Positions 16,328 to 24,325 are shown, numbered from the stretch's first letter. The stretch is DNA of 64,000 nt from an uncultured Planctomycetia bacterium (GCA_903929765.1 CAIYVX010000013.1:62001-126000), one strand, 5' to 3'. Notes: generated by a model not told the origin, from the letters alone. Translations and numbers: made by a program.

Positions 16328-17447
16328 TTACTTTCCCGGCCTCGAACTTGCGCGGAGGCGGAGATAGGCGTCGATGAATTCCTGGATGCGGCCATCGAGA
16401 ACGTCCATGACCTTGCCGGTTTCGTGGTCGGTGCGGTGATCTTTGACCAGGGTGTAGGGCTGGAGGACATAGGAGCGGATCTGGCTACCCCAGGCGATTT
16501 CGCCCTTGGGGCCGTAAAGGCCGGCCATTTCCTTGTTCCGCTTTTCCTCTTCCAGGCGGAGGAGTTTGACCTTGAGCATGTTCATGGCGACGTGGCGGTT
16601 CTGGTGCTGGGAGCGTTCGTTCTGGCACTGGACGACGATGCCGGTGGGCAGGTGGGTGATGCGGACGGCGGAAGAGGTTTTGTTGACGTGCTGGCCGCCG
16701 GCGCCGCCGGCGCGGAAAAAGTCGAGCCGCAGATCCTCTTCATCGACCACGATGTCGACCTGGTCGGGAAGTTCGGGCAGGCAATCGACGGAAGCGAAAC
16801 TGGTGTGGCGGCGCGCGGCGGAGTCGAAGGGACTGATGCGGACCAGGCGGTGGACGCCGACCTCGGCCGAGAGGTAGCCGAAGGCGTAGTGGCCCTGGAC
16901 GAAGAGGGTGATGGAGGAGAAGCCGGCTTCCTCGCCGGGGACGGCGTCGACGATGTCGACCTTCCAGCCCTGGCGCTCGGCGTAGCGGGTGTACATGCGG
17001 TGAAGCATGTCGGCCCAGTCCTTGCTCTCGGCGCCGCCCTGGCCGGCGTGGATGGGCAGGTAACAGTTGCCGGCGTCGTACGGGCCGGAAAGGAGCGTGG
17101 TCAGCTCGAAGCGGGCGAATTCCTCAGCCAGGGCGGAGACTTCGCGGTCGGATTCTTCGAGGGCGGATTGGTCGGCTTCCTCGCGGGCCAGGGCCAGCAG
17201 GGTGTGGGCGTCGTCGGTGCGGGCCACCAGGGAGGTGATGGGGTCGATGGAGGAGTTGAGTTCCTTCAGGCGGGCGACGGTCTGCTGTGCGGTTTCCTGG
17301 AAGTCCCAGAAACCGTGGACGGACATTTTTTCTTCGATGGTCTTTCGTTCGGCGATTTTGGCGGGGAGGTCAAAGAGAGTCCTTGAGCAGTTGTAGTTTC
17401 TGCGTCAAGGCCTCAAGCTGGTTTTCGATTTCTGCGGCAGTGAGCAC
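16328..17447 (-). CDS. prfB: Peptide chain release factor 2, made through a programmed +1 frameshift
   Basis: About 372 aa. It releases peptides at UGA and UAA. GTG at 17447 has AGGA eight bases upstream. It is read for 25 codons to CTT TGA, then slips +1 to GAC and continues to 16328. The second frame holds 'RISPFDSAARRHTSF', with the stop-codon-reading SPF, and 'GGAGGQHVNKT', with the catalytic GGQ. Without the shift only a 25-residue peptide is made, which is the family's autoregulation. It heads the minus-strand run of lipoproteins and glyA. Confidence 0.95.
17369..17375 (-). promoter_or_regulatory. prfB programmed +1 frameshift site CTTTGAC
   Basis: On the minus strand the site is CTT TGA C. 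An AAGGA lies four bases before the CTT and acts as the internal Shine-Dalgarno stimulator known from E. coli prfB. Confidence 0.92.
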
Positions 17448-17639
17448 GGGCGTCCTGCTTTCTGTCGGCGGCGACGGTAAGGAGAGCGACGGGGGCATTA
17501 TAGCGGCGCGGCGGGCGAAGTGTCAACGGTGGGAGGCATACTGAAAAAGCTTGCAGAATCTTTTGGGTCGAAGGATAATGACATGACAGAGGCCGGCGGT
17601 GGTCGCGGGCCTGGAAAAAAAATGCAAAGGAGACTTACA

Positions 17640-17714
17640 ATGGGCAAAGGCAACAACGCAACGCGCAAGGAAGTCAAGAAGCCGAAGAAGAACAAGGACG
17701 CCAAGAAGAAGTAG
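17640..17714 (+). CDS. 24-residue Lys-rich basic peptide (MGKGNN type)
   Basis: ATG at 17640 follows AAAGGAG with seven bases between, the best ribosome site in this area. The product MGKGNNATRKEV plus a Lys/Pro tail resembles small 'MGKGNN' basic peptides annotated as hypothetical in diverse bacteria. A hairpin terminator follows. The charge suggests binding to nucleic acid or ribosomes, but nothing is shown. A longer frame from 17520 lacks a good start and is not preferred. Confidence 0.65.
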   Translation: MGKGNNATRKEVKKPKKNKDAKKK

Positions 17715-17753
17715 GGCGGCGGTCTTAACCCAGCGCTGAAGACTGAATCGCGA

Positions 17754-17806
17754 ATGGGCGTTTGATTTTCCCACGACGACGCTCGGGGAAATCGAACGCC
17801 CATTTT
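17754..17806 (+). terminator. Intrinsic terminator after the basic peptide gene
   Basis: ATGGGCGTTTGATTTTCCC pairs with GGGGAAATCGAACGCCCAT around a 12-base loop, followed by TTTTG. The 19-base stem has two or three non-canonical pairs. Confidence 0.75.
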
Positions 17807-17827
17807 GTTGCGCTCGGCTGACGGCGG

Positions 17828-17891
17828 GGTTAATTAAGGGCGACGGCCAGGTGGTCGTCCTGAGCGGCGACGGAGAGGGCGGGGGCGGCGG
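17828..17891 (-). repeat. Displaced duplicate of the 3' end of the MBL hydrolase gene
   Basis: 64 bases match 18786-18849 with seven mismatches. On the minus strand it encodes AAPALSVAAQDDHLAVALN then TAA; the intact gene has E in place of the second D. Every other difference is synonymous or lies in the stop-codon region. Confidence 0.88.
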
Positions 17892-17908
17892 TCGCACGCT
17901 TGCGGGGG

Positions 17909-18592
17909 CTACTTGTTTTTGGGCCAGTGACTTCGGAGCTTGGCGACCCAGGGATCGATGCCATGATTGTAAACTGGAGCAAAGCGGTCAAGCTTTCTGC
18001 TCATTTCTTCCAATTCCGGCGAGATCCACCCAATCGTCTCAAGCAGGGTTTCGTGCTGGTCCGGCAGATCCTTCCAATGGATGATTCTTTCGTAGTGGAA
18101 GATGCGGTTGCGGAGGCGACGAATCCTGTCCCAGCGTTGGTCTTGGAAAGGCTGGCGTCTTTGGGACTTGAGGCAACGTGAGCCGACGGCCTTCAGGATG
18201 ACCGCGCCCAAGCCGGTTCTCAGGTGCGCTTTGTTGAAAAAAGCAGTCCACAAACCGAAATTTAATTCCGAGACGATATGGCCGGGAGTAAGCGGTTTGT
18301 TGAATTTTTTTAAATTTCTTTCTGCTTCTTCCAGTTGCTTGTGTCCTAACAAGGTCAACGGGGCCAGGTTGTACCAGGTGTCGGTGCTGTAGTGTTGCGA
18401 AAAAGCACGATGGGCGGAGTTTCTGAGGGCAACCTCTACCATTTGTAGTGGAGAGTAGAGGGTTTCGCAGACGGCGGCGTTCCAGAGATAGCGTCCCAGC
18501 GTCGTGGCCTCATCTACCCCGTCCTGGCCATAAGCATCAAGGCGTTCCTTAGAGACGGCGGTGGAAATTTTCGAGTAAAAATCAGAATTCAC
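17909..18592 (-). CDS. Abi-like (Abi_2/HEPN) abortive infection protein
   Basis: 227 aa, GTG start at 18592. The opening 'ISTAVSKERLDAYGQ' and 'LYSPLQMVEVALRNSAHRAF' match the Abi_2 (AbiD/AbiF) plan. 'RLRNRIFHYERI' near residue 170 is an RNxxxH motif, the RNase-like active site of HEPN domains. Such proteins protect a population by killing or stalling phage-infected cells, often as RNases. Base use is less GC-rich than in neighbours. The gene sits between two copies of the end of the adjacent MBL gene, so it looks like inserted defence cargo. Confidence 0.65.
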   Translation of the reverse strand: MNSDFYSKISTAVSKERLDAYGQDGVDEATTLGRYLWNAAVCETLYSPLQMVEVALRNSAHRAFSQHYSTDTWYNLAPLTLLGHKQLEEAERNLKKFNKPLTPGHIVSELNFGLWTAFFNKAHLRTGLGAVILKAVGSRCLKSQRRQPFQDQRWDRIRRLRNRIFHYERIIHWKDLPDQHETLLETIGWISPELEEMSRKLDRFAPVYNHGIDPWVAKLRSHWPKNK

Positions 18593-18630
18593 GTTGCTTT
18601 TGCCCTGAAAATAGCCAATAATGGTAGCGT

Positions 18631-18689
18631 AGACCTCGGAGCTCCTTCCCCCGTCCTAGCGACGGTGCAGGAACCGAGGTTCTCTTTTT
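18631..18689 (+). other. Structured hairpin with T-run, possible terminator
   Basis: AGACCTCGG pairs with CCGAGGTTCT, an inner CCGTC/GACGG stem sits between them, and CTTTTT follows on the plus strand. There is no plus-strand gene to end here, and on the minus strand it lies in the leader of the Abi-like gene. Confidence 0.45.
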
Positions 18690-18785
18690 GCGCGGATGGC
18701 GGTACGGCGTCGCGCGATTATTTCTCTCCTATCCAGATTGAAAGAATATCAATACGAACTCATTCAGGCAAGAGGAAATGGCCTA

Positions 18786-18849
18786 GGTTAGTTCAAGGCC
18801 ACGGCGAGGTGTTCGTCCTGGGCGGCGACGGAGAGGGCGGGGGCGGCGG
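18786..18849 (-). repeat. Native 3' end of the MBL hydrolase gene, partner of 17828-17891
   Basis: The two copies bracket the Abi-like gene and about 190 bases of its leader. Confidence 0.88.
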
Positions 18850-19621
18850 AGCCGAGGGGGGCGAGGACGCGGGCGAGTTCGGCCAGGGCCAGGGCGGGGG
18901 CGTTGCATTCCTGGCTGAGGTGGGCCAGGACGAGGTGGCGAAGCGACCCCGGCGGACGGTCGGCCAGGACCTGGGCGACGACGGCGGCGGTCTGGAGGTT
19001 CGAGAGGTGGCCCAGGTCGCCGGAGATGCGGTCGATGAGGCTCGCCGGGCGGCCGCTGGCGGCTAGAAGTTGCGGGTCGTGGTTAGATTCGAGGACGAGG
19101 ACGTCGGTCGCGGAAAAAATGCGGCAGACTTCGGGCGGGACGTGGCCGAGGTCGGTGGCGGCGGCGATGCGGAGCGGGGCGGCGCCGTTGCCCGAGCCGA
19201 GTGTGAGGTGAAAGCCGAGGGTCAGGCCTTCGGCGTCGTGGGGGAGTTCAAAGGGGCGGACGTCGATGCCGTCGATGTGCAGGCCGCGCGGCGAGAGCGG
19301 GCGAACGAGGCCGGCGCGGTCGAGGCGGGCGAAGATGGTGCGAAAGCGGCGGCGCAGGACGGCGAGATTTTCGGCGGCGGAGACGAGCGGAACCTGGTTG
19401 TAGTGGCAGAACTTGAGCGAGGAGTCGGCGACGTGGTCGGAGTGGGTGTGGGTGACGAGCAGGGCGGTGATATCGGCGGGGTCTATTGTTTGGGCGGCGA
19501 GGTCGGCGGCGAGGCGGCGCTGGGAGAAGCCCATGTCGATGAGGATTCTGGCGCGGGAATTGGCGACAAGGAGGCTGTTGCCGCGACTGCCGGAACCGAG
19601 AATGACGAGACGGCAAGACAC
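18788..19621 (-). CDS. MBL-fold metallo-hydrolase (YycJ/WalJ-like)
   Basis: 277 aa. GTG at 19621 starts 'SCRLVILGSGSRGNSLLV', the normal opening of this family. The longer upstream frame has no family match. The metal motif is 'THTHSDH' near residue 56. 'ELPHDAEGLTLGF' and 'VLESNHDPQLL' supply further ligands. Family members are two-metal hydrolases; YycJ is linked to DNA and cell-wall processes in Firmicutes, but the substrate here is unknown. Its last 20 codons are duplicated beyond the Abi-like gene. Confidence 0.85.
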   Translation of the reverse strand: MSCRLVILGSGSRGNSLLVANSRARILIDMGFSQRRLAADLAAQTIDPADITALLVTHTHSDHVADSSLKFCHYNQVPLVSAAENLAVLRRRFRTIFARLDRAGLVRPLSPRGLHIDGIDVRPFELPHDAEGLTLGFHLTLGSGNGAAPLRIAAATDLGHVPPEVCRIFSATDVLVLESNHDPQLLAASGRPASLIDRISGDLGHLSNLQTAAVVAQVLADRPPGSLRHLVLAHLSQECNAPALALAELARVLAPLGSAAPALSVAAQDEHLAVALN

Positions 19622-19788
19622 GGGGAGATTATACGGGACTGCGGTGGGGGAAGCAAGTTGGCGGGCGGTGGGGAAAGATGGACAGCCGAGCGCGGGCGTT
19701 CCACATAGAACCTTGCGGAATTGCGACGGCATGACATAATGCGGAGGCGCGGGGCATGAGGCTAAGCGGGTACGAGGGCTGGAAGACA

Positions 19789-20598
19789 ATGGCAAAAGCG
19801 AATGGCGAGTTTCCCGAACTTAATGCCGAGAACATCCGCATCTGGAATACTAACGCCGAGTGGTGGGATGACCGCATCGGGGATGGGAATGATTTTCAAA
19901 TCATTCTGATCGAGCCGGCCGTCCACCGACTGCTGGACGCCCAGCGCGGCGAGATGATCCTGGATGTCGCCTGCGGGGCCGGGAGGTTCTCACGGCAACT
20001 GGCCGAGCGCGGAGCCAGGGTCGTGGCGGTGGATCATAGCGAACGATTCATCGAGCGGTCGCGGCGGCGGACCAGCCCGGGGGCCGGGATTGACTACCGG
20101 GTGGTCGATGCCACGGACGGGGCGGCGCTGGCGGTACTGGGCGAGGGACGATTCGACAAGGCCGTGTCAAACATGGCTTTGCAGGACATGCCGCGGATTG
20201 AGCCGCTGATGTTGGCCCTGTTCCGGTTGCTCAAGCCCGGCGGCAGGTTCGTGTTCTCGATCATCCACCCAGCGTTCCAGGCGACGGAGAGCGTGCGTTT
20301 TGCCGAGTGCTACGATGACGAGGCCGGCCGCATGGCGCACCGCACCGGGATGAAGATCAGCCAATACCTGACGCCGCGAGCGCGGAAAGGCGAGGGCATT
20401 GTCGGTCAACCGGAGGCGCAGTATTACTTTCATCGGCCACTACGGGTGCTGCTGGGGGCCGCCTTCGAGGCGGGCTTCGTGATGAACGGCGTGGAAGAAC
20501 CGGCGTTTCCGCCGGAAGGGGCCGCGCCCGGGCGGCTGCGCTGGGACGACATGCCGGAGATTCCGCCGGTGCTGGTAGTGCGGTTGCTCAGGCCTTGA
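19789..20598 (+). CDS. Class I SAM-dependent methyltransferase
   Basis: 269 aa from ATG 19789 (GGAAG just upstream); an ATG at 19756 is an alternative. Motif I is 'ILDVACGAGRFSRQLAERG' and motif II is 'VVAVDHSERFIE'. 'KPGGRFVFSIIHPAFQ' is motif VI of Methyltransf_11/25 proteins. The C-terminal part resembles small-molecule methyltransferases such as UbiE or thiopurine-type enzymes. The substrate is unknown. It is divergent from the MBL gene and convergent with the PEP-CTERM gene. Confidence 0.85.
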   Translation: MAKANGEFPELNAENIRIWNTNAEWWDDRIGDGNDFQIILIEPAVHRLLDAQRGEMILDVACGAGRFSRQLAERGARVVAVDHSERFIERSRRRTSPGAGIDYRVVDATDGAALAVLGEGRFDKAVSNMALQDMPRIEPLMLALFRLLKPGGRFVFSIIHPAFQATESVRFAECYDDEAGRMAHRTGMKISQYLTPRARKGEGIVGQPEAQYYFHRPLRVLLGAAFEAGFVMNGVEEPAFPPEGAAPGRLRWDDMPEIPPVLVVRLLRP

Positions 20599-20606
20599 GT
20601 GATAAT

Positions 20607-21476
20607 CTATTGGCGTTTTCGGCGGAGGGCGAGGGCGGCGAGGCCGAGGCCGAGGAGCGAGAGGGTGGCGGGTTCGGGGACGTCGGGGCCTTCGGCGAAG
20701 GCGGTGGCCAGGAGGACGTCCTGTCCGCCGAAGGTGAAGTCGCTGGCGAAATGGAGGGCGGTCTGGCCGTCGACGTCCATGGTGTTGAGGACGGCGCTGA
20801 AGAAGCCGCTGGTGGGAGCATTGGGGTCCTGATAGTAAATCGTATACTGGCCGTTGTCGCAGGTGATGTTGGCCAGATTGATGGCGTGACCGGCGCCGGT
20901 CGTGATGTCGTCGCCATTTCTGGTGTATTCGTAGATGCTGAGTTCGACGTAGTCGTTGGCGTTGGCCGCGGCGCTCAAGAAACCGACGGTGGGGAAAAGG
21001 TTCTGGAGGTTATTGCCGAAGGTCAAGGAGGCGGAGGTTTCGTCGTTAAGAGACAGGGGGGCCTGGCCGGAATAAGCGGTGCGTCCGGGGGCGAAGGCTT
21101 CGGTCCAGGCGACCATGCCCTGCCAGAAGTCTCCGAAGGTCTTGCCGTCCTGAGTGGCGATGGAGTAGTAGCCGGGGTTGAAAGTGTTGTTGGGGGCGGT
21201 CCAGCCGTCGACGGCCCAGGCCTCCATGGCGGCCTTCTGGGACGAGAGATTGCCGGTGGGCAGGGCCGTGCCGCCGTAGACCGAGGGAAAAGCGTTCTGA
21301 AGATAAACCATGCCGTTGATAAAGGAGGCGGCGACGCAAATGCCGCCGGCGCCCGGGCCGGTGTAACATTCGTTGCTGACGGTGCCGAACTGATAATCGC
21401 AGGGCGCAGCCTGGGCGAGTTGGGCCGGGGCCAGGGCGAGCAGGAACAGGGCGGCGGAAAGAGGACGGAGGCGCAT
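20607..21476 (-). CDS. PEP-CTERM protein with papain-like Cys/His pattern (paralogue A)
   Basis: 289 aa. It has an N-terminal signal peptide ('LFLLALAPAQLAQAAP'). The C-terminal sorting signal is 'VPEPATLSLLGLGLAALAL' then RRKRQ, to be cut and transferred by an exosortase. The middle has 'GAGGICVAASFINGMVYLQ' and 'GAGHAINLANITCDNG'. A Cys early and a Gly-His-Ala-Ile later, followed by Asn, are arranged as in C39/papain-like peptidases. It shares most of its length with paralogue B and has the same terminator-containing leader. Confidence 0.8.
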   Translation of the reverse strand: MRLRPLSAALFLLALAPAQLAQAAPCDYQFGTVSNECYTGPGAGGICVAASFINGMVYLQNAFPSVYGGTALPTGNLSSQKAAMEAWAVDGWTAPNNTFNPGYYSIATQDGKTFGDFWQGMVAWTEAFAPGRTAYSGQAPLSLNDETSASLTFGNNLQNLFPTVGFLSAAANANDYVELSIYEYTRNGDDITTGAGHAINLANITCDNGQYTIYYQDPNAPTSGFFSAVLNTMDVDGQTALHFASDFTFGGQDVLLATAFAEGPDVPEPATLSLLGLGLAALALRRKRQ

Positions 21477-21600
21477 TTGTTCTCCTGATCCTCCCCCGTG
21501 ATATCAAAAAAAAACGGGGACGGCGACCGCCGCGTCAGACATCAACGCCGGCAATCACCGTCCCCGGACACAATACTTCGTGCAAGCCCCTGAACTCCGA
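21477..21600 (-). promoter_or_regulatory. Leader with terminator-like hairpin before PEP-CTERM gene A
   Basis: On the minus strand CGGGGACGG (21566-21558) pairs with CCGTCCCCG (21523-21515), with a smaller GCC/GGC stem between. Nine Ts follow (21514-21506), then 29 bases to the ATG. A leader of the same layout, closely matching, precedes paralogue B. This is the geometry of transcription attenuation, though a plain intergenic terminator is possible. Confidence 0.65.
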
Positions 21601-21709
21601 GATTAAATGTACTTCACAAATTGCCGAGAGGCAAGTCGAAATCAGGTTTATTCGAAATTTCGAGCGGTTCTCCGCCGCTCTCTTGACCCTTGCGAGCCAT
21701 CTTCTCCCG

Positions 21710-21729
21710 CCCTTCGACGAAGCTCAGGG
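21710..21729 (+). repeat. CCCTTCGACGAAGCTCAGGG palindrome
   Basis: This is an imperfect palindrome of a kind widespread in bacterial genomes (CCCTGAGC...GTCGAAGGG type), lying just beyond the end of PEP-CTERM gene B. Confidence 0.7.
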
Positions 21730-21755
21730 TAAAAGGTAGAGGGATGAAGAGACGG

Positions 21756-22629
21756 CTATTTGTGTTTGCGGCGGAGGGCGAGAGCGGCGAGGCCGAGAGT
21801 GAGGAGCGAGAGGGTGGCGGGTTCGGGGACGGGGGTTTCGACGATGGCGCCGGCGAGGTAGACGTTCTGGCCCTGGTAGGTGGCGCCGGCGGGGGCGACG
21901 AAGTTGAGGGCGGTTTGGCCGTCGATGGTCATGGTGCCCAGGACGGCGCTGAAGAAGCCGCCGTTGGGATTGTTGGGGTCGAAGAAGGACATGGTATACA
22001 GGCCGTTGGCGCAGGTAAGGTTGACCAGATCGATGGCGTGGCCGGAGTGTTCCACGAGTACTCCGTCGTTATAGCCGTATTGATAGATGCCCATTTCGAT
22101 GAAGGCGTTGGCCGCGACGGCGGCGCTGAGGAACGTGGTGGTGGGGAAGAGGTCCTGGACGTTGCCGTTGTCGACCCAGGAGGCGGAACTTTCGCCGCCG
22201 CGGGTTAAGCCGGCCTGGGCGGAGTAGGCGGTCCGTCCGGGGGCGAAGGCTTCGGTCCAGGCGACGGCGTTCTGCCACCAGTCGCCGAAGTTGTTGCCGT
22301 CCGGGATGCACGTGGTGTAGTAGCCCTGGTGGAAAGTGCCTCCGGGAGGGGTCCAGCCGTCAACGGCCCAGGCTTCCATGGCGGTCCGCTGGGACGAGAG
22401 ATTGCCGGTGGGCAGGGCCGTGCCGCCGTAGAGCGAGGGAAAGGCGTGCTGGAGGTAAACGCAGCCGTCGATAAAGGAAGCGGCGACGCAAATGCCGCCG
22501 GCCCCCGGGCCTTTGTAACTTTCGTTGCCGACGGTGCCGAACTGATAATCGCAGGGCGCAGCCTGGGCGAACTGGGCCAGGGCCAGGGCGAGCAGGAACA
22601 GGGCGGCGGATAAGAGGACGGAGGCGCAT
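21756..22629 (-). pseudogene. PEP-CTERM paralogue B, start frameshifted
   Basis: Same plan as paralogue A: Cys in 'GICVAASFIDGCVYLQ', His in 'SGHAIDLVNLTC', and C-terminal 'VPEPATLSLLTLGLAALAL' then RRKHK. The expected ATG at 22629 reads CGCCTCCGTCCTCTT like paralogue A, but then has one extra A before TCCGCC. This puts the start codon out of frame with the signal peptide. No ATG, GTG or TTG lies in the correct frame near the ribosome site. It is either a recent pseudogene, a slip site or an assembly error. The rest of the frame is intact to 21756. Confidence 0.7.
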
Positions 22630-22754
22630 TTTGTTCTCCCGGTCCTTCCCCGTGGCGTCAAAAAAAACGGGGACGGCGACCGCCGCGTCGGACATCAACG
22701 CCGGCCGTCACCGTCCCCGGACACAATACGTCGTGCAAGCCCCTGAACTCTGAG
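22630..22754 (-). promoter_or_regulatory. Leader with terminator-like hairpin before PEP-CTERM gene B
   Basis: This matches the leader of gene A: same stem (22719-22711 with 22676-22668), eight Ts (22667-22660), and the same upstream block 'CAGGGGCTTGCACGA'. Differences from copy A within the inner stem include paired sites. The rest of the gene-free stretch to 22992 holds a promoter for the next gene and nothing else recognised. Confidence 0.65.
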
Positions 22755-22904
22755 GAAAATGTACTTCATAAAATGGGGAGAAGCAAGGCGAAATCCAAAA
22801 TATTATTATCGGGACGAAATCAATGTTGGTTTTGGCGTGGTGGCGAGGATTCCTCTTTGTTGTGTCCAGAGTTTAACGCTGGAGGCGGAGCGGATAAAAG
22901 GAAA

Positions 22905-22935
22905 TTGTGCGTGGGCAGGGGCGTTGGTGTATAAT
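22905..22935 (+). promoter_or_regulatory. Possible sigma-70 type promoter for the HEAT protein gene
   Basis: TTGTGC at 22905-22910 and TATAAT at 22930-22935 are 19 bases apart. A second TATAAT lies at 22942-22947. The gene starts about 50 bases further on. Confidence 0.4.
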
Positions 22936-22992
22936 AGTCGGTATAATGGCAGGCAGGGAGCGTTCTCAACAGGCGTTCAGGAGGAACGGACG

Positions 22993-24285
22993 ATGAAACG
23001 GCAGATCTGGCGGCTGGCGGTCGGGGCGGCGCTGGTGGCGGCGTGGTCGGCGGCGGCCTCGGGCGACATCATTTACCTGAGCGGCGGTACCACGGTCGAA
23101 GGCGAACTGGTGCAAAACCGGGGCACGGAGATCGTGGTCAAGATCGGCAGTGGTCCCGGGACGATGACGATTCCGGCGGCGCAGGTGGAAAAGATTGTGG
23201 CGGCGCCGAGTCCGCTGGAACAGTACCGGACGAAAGCGGCGGCGGTGGAGCAGACGGCGGCGGCGCACGTGGAGTTGGCCAAGTGGTGCGCATCGAAGCA
23301 TCTGACAACCGAGACGCAGGCGGAATACGAGCGGGCGCTGGCGCTGGACGGGGAGAACGGGGCGGCGCGGGCGGCGCTGGGATTTGTGAAGCGCGACGGC
23401 GTGTGGCTGACGCGGCAGTCGGCGGCGAAGGCGCCGGAAGGCCAGCCGGTGCGCGATGAGAAGTTCGTGGCGCGGCAGAAGGATTGGCAGAAGAAATTCG
23501 AAAAACTGGACCGCGAGGCGCTGTCGGGTTGGTTTATGGACGATGCGGCGCAGGCGGCGCGGAAGGAGATTGCGGCGATACGTGATCCGGCGGCGGTGGG
23601 ACCGCTGGCGACGGTGTTTCTGGATCAGAAGGACGTGAACAAGCGGGTGATGGCGGCGGAGGCGTTGGGGACGATCGGTGGGGACGAGGCGGGGCTGGAC
23701 CTGTATAAGGTCTGGCTGCACGACGATGACCACGACGTGCTGGCGGCAGCGAGAAAAGCGCTGGCGGGGATGCAGAGTACGAAATTGTCGGCGGCGATGA
23801 AGGCGGCGCTGAGCGGGTCGGACGGGCAGGCGCTGGTTCGGACGGCGGAGTTGCTGGCGGACGCGGGTCCGTCGGCGAGCGGCACGTCGGATTCGGTGCT
23901 GCGACTGATCAATTCGCTGGTGACGCAGGAGACGCGGACGATCCGTCATGAGACGACACAGTCGCAACGGTCGTGGATCATGGACGGGACGCAGCAGGCG
24001 TACGTGTCGAGTCTGACGCCGGTGGTGGCCCAGGGGGCGGTGGGGTTTGCCCCGACGATTGGGGTGCTCCAGACGGGGTCGGTGCTGGACGTCAAGGCGA
24101 CGGTGGAGCCGTGGAACGAACATGTGACGCAGACGGTGCCGCACCCGGAAGTGCTGGATTCGCTGCGGCGGCTGACGGGGCAGGATTTCTCGTACGACAT
24201 CGGGGCGTGGCGGACGTGGTATTGGGCACATGTGGCGCAGCAGGCGGCGAAGGCGGCGCCGAGCGACGGTACTGGTGGAAATTAA
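22993..24285 (+). CDS. Secreted HEAT-repeat protein
   Basis: 430 aa. ATG at 22993 follows AGGAGG. The signal peptide is 'LAVGAALVAAWSAAASG'. Residues 30-80 ('IIYLSGGTTVEGELVQNRGT', 'MTIPAAQVEKIV') are a small beta module often seen at the start of planctomycete secreted proteins. Residues ~190-300 contain HEAT-like helices ('AAVGPLATVFLDQKDVNKRV', 'AAEALGTIGGDEAG'). The likely role is protein binding in the periplasm. The TAA stop (24283-24285) lies in an A/T-rich repeat. No operon partner is seen. Confidence 0.75.
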   Translation: MKRQIWRLAVGAALVAAWSAAASGDIIYLSGGTTVEGELVQNRGTEIVVKIGSGPGTMTIPAAQVEKIVAAPSPLEQYRTKAAAVEQTAAAHVELAKWCASKHLTTETQAEYERALALDGENGAARAALGFVKRDGVWLTRQSAAKAPEGQPVRDEKFVARQKDWQKKFEKLDREALSGWFMDDAAQAARKEIAAIRDPAAVGPLATVFLDQKDVNKRVMAAEALGTIGGDEAGLDLYKVWLHDDDHDVLAAARKALAGMQSTKLSAAMKAALSGSDGQALVRTAELLADAGPSASGTSDSVLRLINSLVTQETRTIRHETTQSQRSWIMDGTQQAYVSSLTPVVAQGAVGFAPTIGVLQTGSVLDVKATVEPWNEHVTQTVPHPEVLDSLRRLTGQDFSYDIGAWRTWYWAHVAQQAAKAAPSDGTGGN

Positions 24286-24325
24286 AAATTTAAAATTAAA
24301 ACTGCAAAATTGAAAAGCAAAAATA
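24281..24325 (+). repeat. A/T-rich repeat at a gene end (copy 1)
   Basis: AAATTAAAAATTTAAAATTA and similar runs. It supplies the TAA of the preceding gene. Related copies are at 27819, 28430 and 31176. Confidence 0.7.

Noticed and set aside
21477-21600. Known riboswitch (c-di-GMP, TPP, cobalamin)
   Set aside because: I compared the leader with the conserved cores I know and found no match; only the terminator-like layout is supported.
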